Source: an uncultured Candidatus Saccharibacteria bacterium (lineage in GTDB: Bacteria; Patescibacteriota; Saccharimonadia; Saccharimonadales; Saccharimonadaceae). From it: 64,000 nucleotides of DNA. Every line of letters begins with the position of its first letter. Position 1 is the first letter of the stretch. Below are positions 25,546 through 34,617 of this stretch, piece by piece. The translations under genes were made by a program, and so were the position numbers. The notes under the pieces were generated by a model that saw nothing but the letters and a program-made list of their open reading frames with translations, made no database searches and had not been told where the DNA came from. The stretch covers positions 1 to 64,000 of the forward strand of contig CALIJG010000029.1 of the NCBI GenBank assembly GCA_938018005.1, read 5' to 3'.

Positions 25546-26543
25546 TACACTTGCTCCTTAGGTTGCTCAATGCCATTAATGCTTTGGTTCAGCTCATTAG
25601 CGCGTACCGACAAGGCATTGAGCCGAGTGATCTTCGCATTATATATCTCAACGCGCTGATTAATCGCTAGCCGCTGCGCCTCAAGCGCTCGCTGACGTGC
25701 CAAGAGCTTCTTACGTGCTGCCTGGAATGATGCATCATCGCGAAAGCCGCCATTTTGGGCTCTCGCATTAAACACCTTAATATCAGCCGACAGCTGCTCA
25801 GCCATCTCTTTGTACTGTGCTTGATCAGTAGGAAGCTGGGTAGCTTCTTGGTTGATTGCCTTGCTAAGCGCTTTGGCTTCTTGATCGACTTTGTCAAAGA
25901 CAGCTTGGTAAGCATCACTGCGTGCGACAATCGCCGCACGGTTACGAAAATACCGACTATAGTGCTGCTCTAATTCGCTGTTGATTGTACCAATCTGCGT
26001 GCCAATAATAGAATGAAGCTCATTATTACGCTCGCCTGGCTCAGCCTGATCGTAATACTTCACCATTGAGGCAATGACCGGATTGGTCTTGATCTTGGCG
26101 TACTCTGCTTCGATAAGCTTGTCGATCCGCTGTCGCTCGCTTGGGCCAAGCCGCTCATATGCGGCATGTAATAACTCGTGTGCTGTCGTGACGGGTTCGG
26201 CGTTAGTCAGTTCTTGATTCTGCACATTGTAGACGTAAATCCGGCGCAAGTGGTAGCAACCAAGGATAGCGGCTGTGCGCTCAGTCGATTTGCAGCTTTT
26301 GTTAAACTCAGCCTTGTCCTGTAATTGTGGCTGACTCGCATAGAGCAGCTGCCGACCTTTATCGGTCAGCTCAAGCTGATCAATCACCGCTTGCATCGCA
26401 CTATCGGGCTGGTACCGGCTCGCCACTGCAGCATCGTAGAGCTCCGGGCCATAGGTCAGCCCAGCCCAGGCCATGCCACCGATCATCACCAGACCGACCA
26501 GTGTCGAGAGGAAACGCTTAGGCCTTTTCGCTACGTGCGTCAA
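25545..26543 (-). CDS. Membrane-anchored HExxH zinc-protease-like protein
   Basis: A 332-aa protein with an N-terminal TM anchor (about 11-32), a metal-binding motif HELLH (122-126) in TTAHELLHAAYERLG, two nearby Cys (84, 96) and a long helical C-terminal half (about 190-332, coiled-coil like). The family is not named here; the motif suggests a membrane metallopeptidase facing outside. It starts at TTG (26543), overlapping the clpC end by 26 nt, and its stop overlaps radA, so it is embedded in the heat-shock operon. A role in envelope quality control is inferred from context only. Confidence 0.7.
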   Translation of the reverse strand: MTHVAKRPKRFLSTLVGLVMIGGMAWAGLTYGPELYDAAVASRYQPDSAMQAVIDQLELTDKGRQLLYASQPQLQDKAEFNKSCKSTERTAAILGCYHLRRIYVYNVQNQELTNAEPVTTAHELLHAAYERLGPSERQRIDKLIEAEYAKIKTNPVIASMVKYYDQAEPGERNNELHSIIGTQIGTINSELEQHYSRYFRNRAAIVARSDAYQAVFDKVDQEAKALSKAINQEATQLPTDQAQYKEMAEQLSADIKVFNARAQNGGFRDDASFQAARKKLLARQRALEAQRLAINQRVEIYNAKITRLNALSVRANELNQSINGIEQPKEQV

Positions 26544-29010
26544 TCGTCAGCTCCCCTTTTCGTACTCCAACTGTCAAGACCGACCCTTTGGCGTAGTGAC
26601 GGGCCAAAATTCCCTCTGCAAGGCGATGTTCCAGCTCGTCCTCAATCGTACGCCGCAGCGGCCGCGCCCCAAAGGTGCGGCTGTAGCCCTGAGCGATCAA
26701 CCGTCGCTTTGCCGCTGGCAACACCTTAACGGCAAGGCTCTGACGAGCCAAACGCCGATTAAGCTCGGCAATCTGCAAGTCGAATATCTTCCCAACCTCT
26801 GGCTTAGTAAGTGGGCGGAAGGTGATGATTGCATCAAACCGATTGATTAGCTCCGGCCGCATGAATCGCTCCAGTGCCTCACGAGTATATGACTCATTGC
26901 GTCGCTGCTGCTGCGCTGTATCGTCCTCGTCGGCCAGTTTGGCCTGAAAGCCAAGGCTGCGATTGTGCTGCATCTTATCTGCACCGAGATTGCTAGTAAG
27001 GATGATGATCGTGTTACGGAAGCTCACAACACGGCCAGTCGAGTCAGTCAGTGTGCCATCTTCAAGGAGCTGCAGCAACATCTGGAAGATATCGGGGTGA
27101 GCCTTTTCAATTTCATCAAACAACACCACACTATAGGGTTGACGCCGCACCTTATCTGTCAATTTGCCGCCATCGTCGTAGCCTACATAGCCAGCAGGCG
27201 CACCAACAAGTCGGCTCGCGGTATGCTTCTCGCCGAACTCACTCATATCGATCTTAATCAGTGCGTCATCCGAGCCAAACACCTCACGAGCAAGCACGCG
27301 CGCCAGCTCGGTCTTGCCGACACCAGTTGGCCCCATAAAGACAAAGCTACCGATCGGCCGCTGGCTGCTCGCCACCCCACTACGACTGCGCCGGATAGCA
27401 CGAGCAACTTTGCCAACCGCTTCTTCCTGGCCAATCAGATATTTGCCAAGGTGTTTCTCAAGATTACGCAGGAGCTTCGCCTCACTTGTGCGGACTTTCT
27501 CAACCGGGATGTGTGTCATCACAGCAATGGCATGAGCAATATTATCCTCGGTGAGCACCAGTGGAGTTTTGCGACTTTGCTCGCGACGTGCTTGCTCAAG
27601 CTGGTCGGTCAATTGGCTAATACGCTGCTTATAGAGAGCAGCGCGCTCATAGTCTTCTGCCGCTACGGCATCTTCCATTTTCTCATTGAGTGCTTTGAGC
27701 TCACGGACATACTCGCGCTGCTTGCTTGGCTTGTGCCCCTTCTTGACGCGCACTAGAGCTGCTGCTTCATCAATCACATCAATCGCCTTGTCGGGCATAA
27801 AGCGATCGGCCACATAGCGATCACTCATATACACCGCTGACTCGATCACGTCATCACTGATCTTCACCCCGTGATGTTTCTCATAGTAGCTACGCAGCCC
27901 CTTAAGAATTGCCACCGTATCCTTCACATTTGGCTCCTTAACGAGTACTGTCTGAAAGCGACGCTCGAGCGCGCTGTCTTTCTCGATATGCTTGCGATAT
28001 TCCTCCAGCGTCGTCGCACCGATGAGGTGCAACTCACCTCTAGCTAGCGCTGGCTTGAGGATATTAGCTGCGTCCATTGCCCCGCCCTCTGCTGAGCCAG
28101 CCCCTACAAGCATGTGCAATTCATCAATAAAGGCAATGATGTTGCCCTGCTTGGTAATCTCGCGAATCAATGCCGTTAGCCGCTCCTCGAACTGCCCACG
28201 GTACTTAGTGCCAGCGACAATCGCCGTCATATCGAGCATAACCACTCGCTTGTCGAGCAAATTATCTGGCACATCCTCGCGGACAATCCGCTGCGCGAGG
28301 CCTTCAACGATGGCCGTCTTACCTACCCCTGGCTCACCTAGCAAAACAGGGTTATTCTTGGTGCGACGGCTGAGAATTGTTACAAGGCGTTCGGTCTCGC
28401 GTGCTCGCCCCACCACAGTGTCAAGCTCACCATCGGCTGCCTTGGCGGTTAGGTCAATGCTATATTTGCTCAGCGCATTGCTACCCCGCGGCGCTGGCCG
28501 ATACTTCGTATCGGTGCGAGTACTTGTGCCACCGCGACTCTCTTCTTCACGCATATCATCAAAGTGGGCTTCGAGGTTGCGGACGATCGCCTCGGTATCT
28601 GCCCCCATCTCGCGTAGCAATACAGTTGCGCGGGCGTTGTTTTGCTTGAGCAAGCTATAGAGAATATGCTCTGTGCCGAGCTCATCATGCTCATATTCCT
28701 TCGCAATTTCCCACCCCATCCGAAGTGTCAATAGAGCCGTCTCGGACAGACCAGTTGCCCCACCAGTCCGTACCGTAATATTCTTGAGCGGCTGCAGGTG
28801 AAGTGAATCCTCTGCCCGGCGCAGCGTAATACCAGCATCAGCGAGTACCTTGGTACCGAGGCTGGCACTTTGGCTCAGAATACCAAGCAGTAAGTGCTCG
28901 GTACCGATATAGGGGTTGCCATACCCACGGGCAATTGCATCAGCATACTGGACGCTCAGGCGAGCATCATCACTCAAATGGCTAATAAAATCTGCAAAAT
29001 CATCTTCCAT
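26518..29010 (-). CDS. clpC: ATP-dependent Clp protease ATPase ClpC
   Basis: Hsp100 unfoldase of 830 aa. It has a Clp N-domain double repeat (about 10-145), AAA module 1 with GEPGVGKT, a UVR-like coiled middle segment (about 440-480: EKMEDAVAAEDYERAALYKQRI) and AAA module 2 with GPTGVGKT. It delivers substrates to ClpP, which lies outside the window. The start at 29010 is chosen because GGAGG is 7 nt upstream; the frame extends 23 codons further without support. A CIRCE element overlaps its promoter. Confidence 0.95.
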   Translation of the reverse strand: MEDDFADFISHLSDDARLSVQYADAIARGYGNPYIGTEHLLLGILSQSASLGTKVLADAGITLRRAEDSLHLQPLKNITVRTGGATGLSETALLTLRMGWEIAKEYEHDELGTEHILYSLLKQNNARATVLLREMGADTEAIVRNLEAHFDDMREEESRGGTSTRTDTKYRPAPRGSNALSKYSIDLTAKAADGELDTVVGRARETERLVTILSRRTKNNPVLLGEPGVGKTAIVEGLAQRIVREDVPDNLLDKRVVMLDMTAIVAGTKYRGQFEERLTALIREITKQGNIIAFIDELHMLVGAGSAEGGAMDAANILKPALARGELHLIGATTLEEYRKHIEKDSALERRFQTVLVKEPNVKDTVAILKGLRSYYEKHHGVKISDDVIESAVYMSDRYVADRFMPDKAIDVIDEAAALVRVKKGHKPSKQREYVRELKALNEKMEDAVAAEDYERAALYKQRISQLTDQLEQARREQSRKTPLVLTEDNIAHAIAVMTHIPVEKVRTSEAKLLRNLEKHLGKYLIGQEEAVGKVARAIRRSRSGVASSQRPIGSFVFMGPTGVGKTELARVLAREVFGSDDALIKIDMSEFGEKHTASRLVGAPAGYVGYDDGGKLTDKVRRQPYSVVLFDEIEKAHPDIFQMLLQLLEDGTLTDSTGRVVSFRNTIIILTSNLGADKMQHNRSLGFQAKLADEDDTAQQQRRNESYTREALERFMRPELINRFDAIITFRPLTKPEVGKIFDLQIAELNRRLARQSLAVKVLPAAKRRLIAQGYSRTFGARPLRRTIEDELEHRLAEGILARHYAKGSVLTVGVRKGELTIDARSEKA

Positions 29011-29050
29011 GTCGTCCTCCAAAATCTGTGGCCAAAAAGCCACCCTACTC

Positions 29051-29079
29051 AGTATACGCTGCTTATTAGCACTCGTCAA
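29051..29079 (-). promoter_or_regulatory. Promoter of the clpC operon
   Basis: TTGACG (29074-29079) and TATACT (29051-29056) on the minus strand with a 17-nt spacer. The -35 lies inside the CIRCE element. This operon has a classical leader with a ribosome site. Confidence 0.85.
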
Positions 29080-29092
29080 GGTGGAGTGCTAA
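29066..29092. promoter_or_regulatory. CIRCE operator (HrcA binding site)
   Basis: TTAGCACTC-N9-GAGTGCTAA, a perfect match to the CIRCE consensus. It covers the -35 of the clpC promoter, so the HrcA repressor should block transcription of clpC, the protease-like gene, radA and the PIN gene until heat shock. Confidence 0.95.
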
Positions 29093-29095
29093 TAA

Positions 29096-29135
29096 CACGC
29101 AAAACCCTACTCTATTATGAGTAGGGTTTTGCGTG
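29096..29135. terminator. Terminator of nusA
   Basis: ACGCAAAACCCTACTC and GAGTAGGGTTTTGCGT form a perfect 16-bp stem with a 6-nt loop, 18 nt past the nusA stop. Confidence 0.85.
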
Positions 29136-29153
29136 TCACAGCGCTTTGCAATT

Positions 29154-30269
29154 TTACGCTTGGTTTTCGATGGCGCTAAAGAGATCATCCTCGATATTCT
29201 TGCGTGGCTTGCGCTCAGCTGGCTGGCTTGCTGCTGTCTCGATATCAAGCTCAAAGCCGGTAAGGCGGCTCGCCAGGCGAACATTTTGCCCGCTGCGGCC
29301 AATCGCAATTGATTGCTGGTCTTCCGTTACATATACCTTGGCGTGCTTGTGCTCGCGGTCAATCTCGACTCGCACTACCTCAGCAGGGCTGAGGGCGTTG
29401 CGAATGTACGTGTCGGTGTTTTCGTCGTACATAATGATGTCGATCTTTTCTTGGTCACCAATCTCATTCACAACGGCATTGACCCGCGTGCCATGCCCAC
29501 CAACAAAGGTACCAACCGGGTCGATCCCTGGCACGGTACTCAGGACAGCCAGCTTAGTGCGGCGACCTGCTTCGCGAGCGATCCCCTTAATCTCAACCGC
29601 CCCTGTCTCGAGCTCTGGTACCTCTTGGCGGAAGAGATACTCAATGAAGGCTTCGTTGCCGCGGCTAAGAATGAGCTGTGGGCCACGATTGTCGCGCTCG
29701 ATATCCTTGATGAATACCTTGATGCGGCTGCCTGGCACGTAGCGCTCGCCTTGGATTTGCTCGCTCTGCGGCAAAATGCCAGTTGCCTTGCCCAGTTCAA
29801 CGCGCACGACACGTGGCTCAACCCGCTGGACAATACCCGTCACAACCGTACCAATCTTGTCCTCAAACTCCGCCAGCACCACTTCGCGCTCAGCCTCGCG
29901 CAGGCGCTGCAGCACCACCTGCTTAGCGGTCTGAGCCGCCACACGGCCAAAGCTCGTCACGTTATGTACCTCCTCAACGGTGCCACCTAGCTCGGCGTCG
30001 GGGTCTGCCACCCGTGCTTCTTCTAGACTGATCTCTGTCGATGGAAAGTTAACTTCCTCGACGATCTCACGAATGACGAATACCTTGGCGGTACCGTCGT
30101 TGAGGTTGAGCTCTGCCCGGACGTTTTGGTCGCGCTCACCATTGTCGCGGCGCCACGCGGCAGCAATTGCTTGCTCGATCACACCCAGGACAGTTTCCTC
30201 AGGCAAATTCTTTTCGTCAGCGATCGTGCGCAAGGCTAACGTAAGCTGCTTGATATTAAGGTCTTCCAT
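29154..30269 (-). CDS. nusA: Transcription termination/antitermination factor NusA
   Basis: A 371-aa RNA polymerase-associated factor. It has an N-terminal domain (1-120), an S1 domain (about 133-200: GTVVTGIVQRVEPRVVRVELG) and two KH domains (about 220-350: DPVGTFVGGHGTRVNAVVNEI, AIGRSGQNVRLASRLTG). There is no C-terminal acidic repeat domain, as in many non-proteobacterial NusA. An AAAGGAG ribosome site is present. Confidence 0.95.
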   Translation of the reverse strand: MEDLNIKQLTLALRTIADEKNLPEETVLGVIEQAIAAAWRRDNGERDQNVRAELNLNDGTAKVFVIREIVEEVNFPSTEISLEEARVADPDAELGGTVEEVHNVTSFGRVAAQTAKQVVLQRLREAEREVVLAEFEDKIGTVVTGIVQRVEPRVVRVELGKATGILPQSEQIQGERYVPGSRIKVFIKDIERDNRGPQLILSRGNEAFIEYLFRQEVPELETGAVEIKGIAREAGRRTKLAVLSTVPGIDPVGTFVGGHGTRVNAVVNEIGDQEKIDIIMYDENTDTYIRNALSPAEVVRVEIDREHKHAKVYVTEDQQSIAIGRSGQNVRLASRLTGFELDIETAASQPAERKPRKNIEDDLFSAIENQA

Positions 30270-30443
30270 ATTATGTTACTCCTTTCTATGAAAAACTCCG
30301 ACCTGCCGGCCGGATATCTGGGTATCAGTGTAGCGGATCATACGAGGGATGTCAAATGATTCTCAATAATATAACTCCAGAACCTTCGCTCTACCTACAT
30401 TAGCCCCTTCTACCCCCTCACTCATCCGATGAAGTAGTGAATT

Positions 30444-31079
30444 TTATTCAACAATTGTCAACACATCACGGAGGTCAGCGATGGCCCATCGTGCATGCCT
30501 GGCGGCGGATGAGCCAGCAAAGGTCACCCCATTACCTGTCGCTATAAAGAGCGGCACGTCATTCGCTCCATCACCCACCACCAAGCAGTCGCTCAGCGAA
30601 GCCTGCTGCTCGGCAGCTAGCTCGCGGAGCTGCTGTAGCTTGGCCGCTGCATCGCTATCTGGCGCATCAATCTGGCACAGCATGTCGTGGTCATCAAAGA
30701 TAAAATGATTGCTCACCCGCCAAAGCGCGACGCCAAGTTGCTCTGCCACCATACCCACCAAGATATCCATCGCACCAGAGTTGATAGCCACGCGGTAGCC
30801 CCGTGCTTGAAGCGCTGCAACAACCATCTGGGCGTGTGGCATATAGGTATATTGGCTGAGGATGCGTTGCACCGCCACGCGGCGACAGTCACCTCGTTGC
30901 CGATACCGCTGCAACAGCCAGGCTTGGCCTTCGGCATCAGTTATCTCGCCTCGAGCGGCGCGTGCCATCAAGGCAGCATCTTCTTCTGGTGTAATGCCCA
31001 TGGCGAGATTAAGATTGCGCCACGAGTTGTCGCGGATCAAGGTGTGGTTGAGATCAAATACGATGAGCTTCGGCTGCAT
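30444..31079 (-). CDS. HAD-superfamily phosphatase, phosphoserine-phosphatase-like
   Basis: A 211-aa HAD-IB type hydrolase with motif I FDLNHTLI (the second Asp of DxDxT is replaced by Asn), motif II INSGAMD and motif III/IV VVGDGANDVPLF. The Asp-to-Asn change at the general acid position is unusual and could lower phosphatase activity. The start at 31079 is chosen because it overlaps the upstream stop (TAATG); an in-frame codon 27 nt upstream lies within the nuclease gene. It is coupled to a secreted nuclease, so a nucleotide or sugar-phosphate scavenging role is possible. Confidence 0.75.
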   Translation of the reverse strand: MQPKLIVFDLNHTLIRDNSWRNLNLAMGITPEEDAALMARAARGEITDAEGQAWLLQRYRQRGDCRRVAVQRILSQYTYMPHAQMVVAALQARGYRVAINSGAMDILVGMVAEQLGVALWRVSNHFIFDDHDMLCQIDAPDSDAAAKLQQLRELAAEQQASLSDCLVVGDGANDVPLFIATGNGVTFAGSSAARHARWAIADLRDVLTIVE

Positions 31080-31756
31080 TAGCCAGGCACTCCCTGCCCA
31101 GGGCACGTAGCGAGGACGCGCTGCATGGCGGCTTTTTCGCCCGAGGTGACCCAGAGGTGATATTTACGCTTGACGGCAATTTGCCGAGCAATATACTGGC
31201 AGCGAAACGGCTTATGGCTAGGCAGCCACGTCGCAGCATCGCCATCGCCCTTTTGCTGGTTGGCCGGGCCATCGACTGCCAGGAGCTCGAGCGGGTCATT
31301 AGCAAGCTGCTGCCGCTGCTCGCTACTGAGCTGCTGTGCACCGGTTTGCCAAGCATTACTCAGAGCGACAACATGGTCAATCTGCACCGCAGTGCTCGTG
31401 CCGCTCCCACGCTGGAAGGTGATGCGCTTGCCTGTGTATGGGTCGTCGAGCTGACCATTCGCTACTTTGCAATTGCCGCTCACCACCGCCTGCTTGAGGT
31501 CACGCGCGAGGATAATATTGCGCGTATCGCAGCCATCCGTCGTTGCCCAGCCCGCACCAAATTGGCTACGCGCATATCCAGTCTTGGGCGCACGGCCCTT
31601 AACGGGTAATGCCTCCAGCGCTGCTAGTGCCTCGCCGTTACCTTGTGGCGAGTGACTTGACTGCGCCAACTGCCACGCTGCATATATCGCGAGCGCAATA
31701 ATGACAATACCAGCGAGCAAAAACATCGTGATGACGCGGCGACGGCGATATTCCAT
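31079..31756 (-). CDS. Secreted or membrane-anchored HNH nuclease (GmrSD-C/DUF1524-like)
   Basis: A 225-aa protein with a basic start (MEYRRRR), one TM/signal segment (about 10-27) and an extracellular HNH-type domain. Conserved features are GYARSQFGAGW, CDTRNIILARDL, DPYTGKRI, the catalytic VQIDHVVALSNAW, LANDPLELLAVDG, NQQKGD and RCQYIARQ. Such nucleases are common in Actinobacteria and would degrade environmental DNA for a nucleotide auxotroph. The start at 31756 is fixed by TATGAT 6 nt upstream; the open frame continues 87 codons further without support. Confidence 0.9.
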   Translation of the reverse strand: MEYRRRRVITMFLLAGIVIIALAIYAAWQLAQSSHSPQGNGEALAALEALPVKGRAPKTGYARSQFGAGWATTDGCDTRNIILARDLKQAVVSGNCKVANGQLDDPYTGKRITFQRGSGTSTAVQIDHVVALSNAWQTGAQQLSSEQRQQLANDPLELLAVDGPANQQKGDGDAATWLPSHKPFRCQYIARQIAVKRKYHLWVTSGEKAAMQRVLATCPGQGVPG

Positions 31757-31762
31757 AGTTAT

Positions 31763-31768
31763 ATCATA
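31763..31768 (-). promoter_or_regulatory. -10 box of the HNH nuclease, leaderless
   Basis: TATGAT, then ATAACT, then the ATG at 31756 on the minus strand. Confidence 0.65.
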
Positions 31769-31909
31769 GCATAGGGTCAATTTTGATAAGCTTGTACGCC
31801 CCATAATGACGGAGCTAGAAGAGGGGCGACACTGAGAAACGAGGTTGAAAATTGAGATCCACCACCAGGTATCTCCAGTAGCAGTATAGCGAGCAGTGCC
31901 TAATTCCGG

Positions 31910-31915
31910 TATACT
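31910..31915 (+). promoter_or_regulatory. -10 box of the aminopeptidase gene, leaderless
   Basis: TATACT, then AGCCTT, then the ATG at 31922. It is divergent from the nuclease promoter about 145 nt away. Confidence 0.65.
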
Positions 31916-31921
31916 AGCCTT

Positions 31922-34447
31922 ATGCAACAGGTTACTCATCTCATCGACTTTTTTATACCAACTCACTATCAGCTGGCACTGGATATCGATCGCCAGCAGC
32001 GGCACTTCACAGGGCAAGTGACAATCACTGGCGAGACAACGCAGGCCGATACGCCAATTAAATTACACGCCAAAGACCTCACGATCACCAGCGCAACAAT
32101 CGACGGCCAGTCAGCCTCTGTGGAGCATAATAAGGACGAGATCTCGCTACACCTGCCAACGCTAAGTGTCAGCACTCATACCATTACTCTCGCGTACGAA
32201 GCAGCAATTACTGACTCACTCCATGGTCTCTACCCCTGTTATTATCAGCACGACAGTGCGAAGAAAGAATTGCTTATGACGCAGTTCGAGAGCCATCATG
32301 CGCGCGAGGTATTCCCTTGTATTGATGAGCCTGCCGCCAAAGCGACCTTCGACATAACCGTCACAACTGAGCCGGGCATCACGGTGCTTGGCAATATGCC
32401 CGTCCAGTCGCAGCAAGAAGCAGATGGCCGACTCACCACTACCTTTGCCCAGACACCGCGCATGAGTACCTACCTGGTGGCACTCGTGATGGGTGAGTTG
32501 CAGCACATCACTGGTCAGACGAAAGACGGTGTAGAGGTGTCCGTCTGGGCTACGCCAGCGCAAGCTCCTGCGAGCCTCAATTTCGCCCTTGAGCATGCCA
32601 TCCGCTCGATTGAGTTCTTTAATGAGTACTTCGACACGCCCTACCCCTTGCCTAAGTCCGACCACGTTGCAGTACCAGATTTTAGCAGCGGTGCAATGGA
32701 GAACTGGGGGCTCATTACCTACCGCGAGTCTGCCCTGCTAGCCAATCCAACCACGACGACCATCGCCGATAAGCAATACATTGCCACCGTCATTAGCCAC
32801 GAGCTCAGCCACCAGTGGTTTGGCAATCTCGTCACGATGAAGTGGTGGGACAACCTCTGGCTCAATGAGAGCTTTGCCAACATGATGGAATACCTGGCGG
32901 TCGACGCCATCCATCCCGAGTGGCACGTGTGGACAGACTTTTGCAACCACGAGGGTGCGCTGGCCTTTGGCCGTGATGCGATTGATGGCGTGCAACCGGT
33001 CCAAACAGCTGTCCATCATCCAGATGAAATTAGTACGCTCTTTGACGGGGCAATTGTTTATGCCAAGGGTGGACGCCTCCTCTACATGCTCATGCATTGG
33101 CTAGGCGAAGCCGCCTTTCGTGCTGGCCTGCAGGCGTACTTCGCTACCCATGCCTATAGCAATGCCGAGGGCGATGACCTATGGCACGCGCTGAGTCAAG
33201 CCAGCGGGCGCGATGTTGCTGCACTTATGAACCACTGGATCCGCACTCCTGGCTACCCAGTTGTCACAGCTTCGCTCAGCGGCTCGCAGCTAGTACTCGA
33301 GCAGCAGCGCTTCTTTATTGGCCCACACGCGGCCGACGACACTACCTGGCAGATCCCCCTCCATAGCTCATCACCAGCTATTCCAGCACTGCTCACCACG
33401 CAGCGCACGGTAGTGGAGCACAGTCTAGATGAGCCAGTCCTTCTCAATCATGGCAACGTCTCGCACTTCATTACACAGTATGATGACGCACTGTTAGAGC
33501 GTTTGCTTGGCCAAGTGCGGCGCGGTGAGCTATCTGTCGTCGATCGTTCACTCTTACTGACTCAACAGCTGTTACTGGCTCGGAGTGGTCGCGTATCGAG
33601 CGCCAGCTTACTTATCCTCCTTGACGCTTACCGCAATGAGACAGACGAGCATGTCTGGAGCGTAATGTCGTCAGTGGTTGCCCACCTCAAGCTCTTCGTT
33701 GAGCCACGTAGTGCTGCCGAGCAGGCACTGCGGCAGTTTGTGGGCCAGCTCGCTCAGCAAAGTTATGATCGCCTTGGCTGGAGTGCGCGCCCTAGCGAGC
33801 CTGAGAACGACACCAAGCTGCGATCGACGATCATCGCGCACATGCTCTACAGCGAGCGACCTGCGGTGATTGCTGAGGCGCAGCAGCGCTATGCAGCGGG
33901 CGGCCTATTGGCTCTCGATAGCGAGCTACGTAGCCTGATTGCCAGTAGTGTTGTCCGCCACAGTCAGCAGCCCCAGCAGCTGATTGATGAGCTTCTGGCA
34001 CACTATCGGGCAACTGCCAGTAGCGACCTGCGCCAAGACATCGCCAGTGCCGTGACGAGTACGCGCAACGCCGCAAGTATTCGCAAGCTCCTTGCTCTCA
34101 TGATGGATACCGAGACAGTTCGCACCCAGGATACCGTCTTTTGGTTTGTTTACTTGCTGCGCAACCGCGACGCACGCGACGCTACGTGGCAATGGTTGCA
34201 AGATAATTGGCCATGGGTCGAAGAGCACTTCGGCAGTGACAAGAGCTTCGACTACTTCCCGCGCTATGCTGGCAACATCCTCGCTTCGCGCCAGCAGCTG
34301 GGCGAATACCAGCGTTTCTTTACACCACTGCGCAAGGAGCCAGCCCTTACCCGCGTGATAGATATGGGCATTACAGACATCACTGCCCGCGTCGAACTCA
34401 TTGAGCGCGATGGCCCAGCAGTTGTAGCAGCGCTCACGAAGGTGTAG
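31922..34447 (+). CDS. pepN: Aminopeptidase N (M1 family)
   Basis: Zinc aminopeptidase of 841 aa removing N-terminal residues from peptides. It has GAMENWG (substrate binding) and HELSHQWFGN (zinc His293, His297; Glu294), with Glu316 in NESFA as the third ligand. An ERAP-like helical C-terminal domain follows. No signal peptide is visible, so it probably acts in the cytoplasm on imported peptides. The mRNA appears leaderless. Confidence 0.95.
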   Translation: MQQVTHLIDFFIPTHYQLALDIDRQQRHFTGQVTITGETTQADTPIKLHAKDLTITSATIDGQSASVEHNKDEISLHLPTLSVSTHTITLAYEAAITDSLHGLYPCYYQHDSAKKELLMTQFESHHAREVFPCIDEPAAKATFDITVTTEPGITVLGNMPVQSQQEADGRLTTTFAQTPRMSTYLVALVMGELQHITGQTKDGVEVSVWATPAQAPASLNFALEHAIRSIEFFNEYFDTPYPLPKSDHVAVPDFSSGAMENWGLITYRESALLANPTTTTIADKQYIATVISHELSHQWFGNLVTMKWWDNLWLNESFANMMEYLAVDAIHPEWHVWTDFCNHEGALAFGRDAIDGVQPVQTAVHHPDEISTLFDGAIVYAKGGRLLYMLMHWLGEAAFRAGLQAYFATHAYSNAEGDDLWHALSQASGRDVAALMNHWIRTPGYPVVTASLSGSQLVLEQQRFFIGPHAADDTTWQIPLHSSSPAIPALLTTQRTVVEHSLDEPVLLNHGNVSHFITQYDDALLERLLGQVRRGELSVVDRSLLLTQQLLLARSGRVSSASLLILLDAYRNETDEHVWSVMSSVVAHLKLFVEPRSAAEQALRQFVGQLAQQSYDRLGWSARPSEPENDTKLRSTIIAHMLYSERPAVIAEAQQRYAAGGLLALDSELRSLIASSVVRHSQQPQQLIDELLAHYRATASSDLRQDIASAVTSTRNAASIRKLLALMMDTETVRTQDTVFWFVYLLRNRDARDATWQWLQDNWPWVEEHFGSDKSFDYFPRYAGNILASRQQLGEYQRFFTPLRKEPALTRVIDMGITDITARVELIERDGPAVVAALTKV

Positions 34448-34617
34448 CGAGGCGCAAACCGCGCACTTGCATTTCCCAGTACCATTCGCTTTTTACCAAT
34501 GCAAGCTAATCTGTCAGAAAATAGAGAATTCTTGCACTCTACCAAGTGAAGCAGTAAGAAGGTGTAATCGCACAGAAAAAGCTATAGATCTATGTAGCTT
34601 AAGTCACAATACCGTCA

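Noticed and set aside
31757..32017. An 87-residue N-terminal extension of the secreted nuclease
   Set aside because: It runs through the divergent pepN promoter and start, has no ribosome site, and the TATGAT 6 nt before 31756 with the signal-like MEYRRRR start is a better fit.
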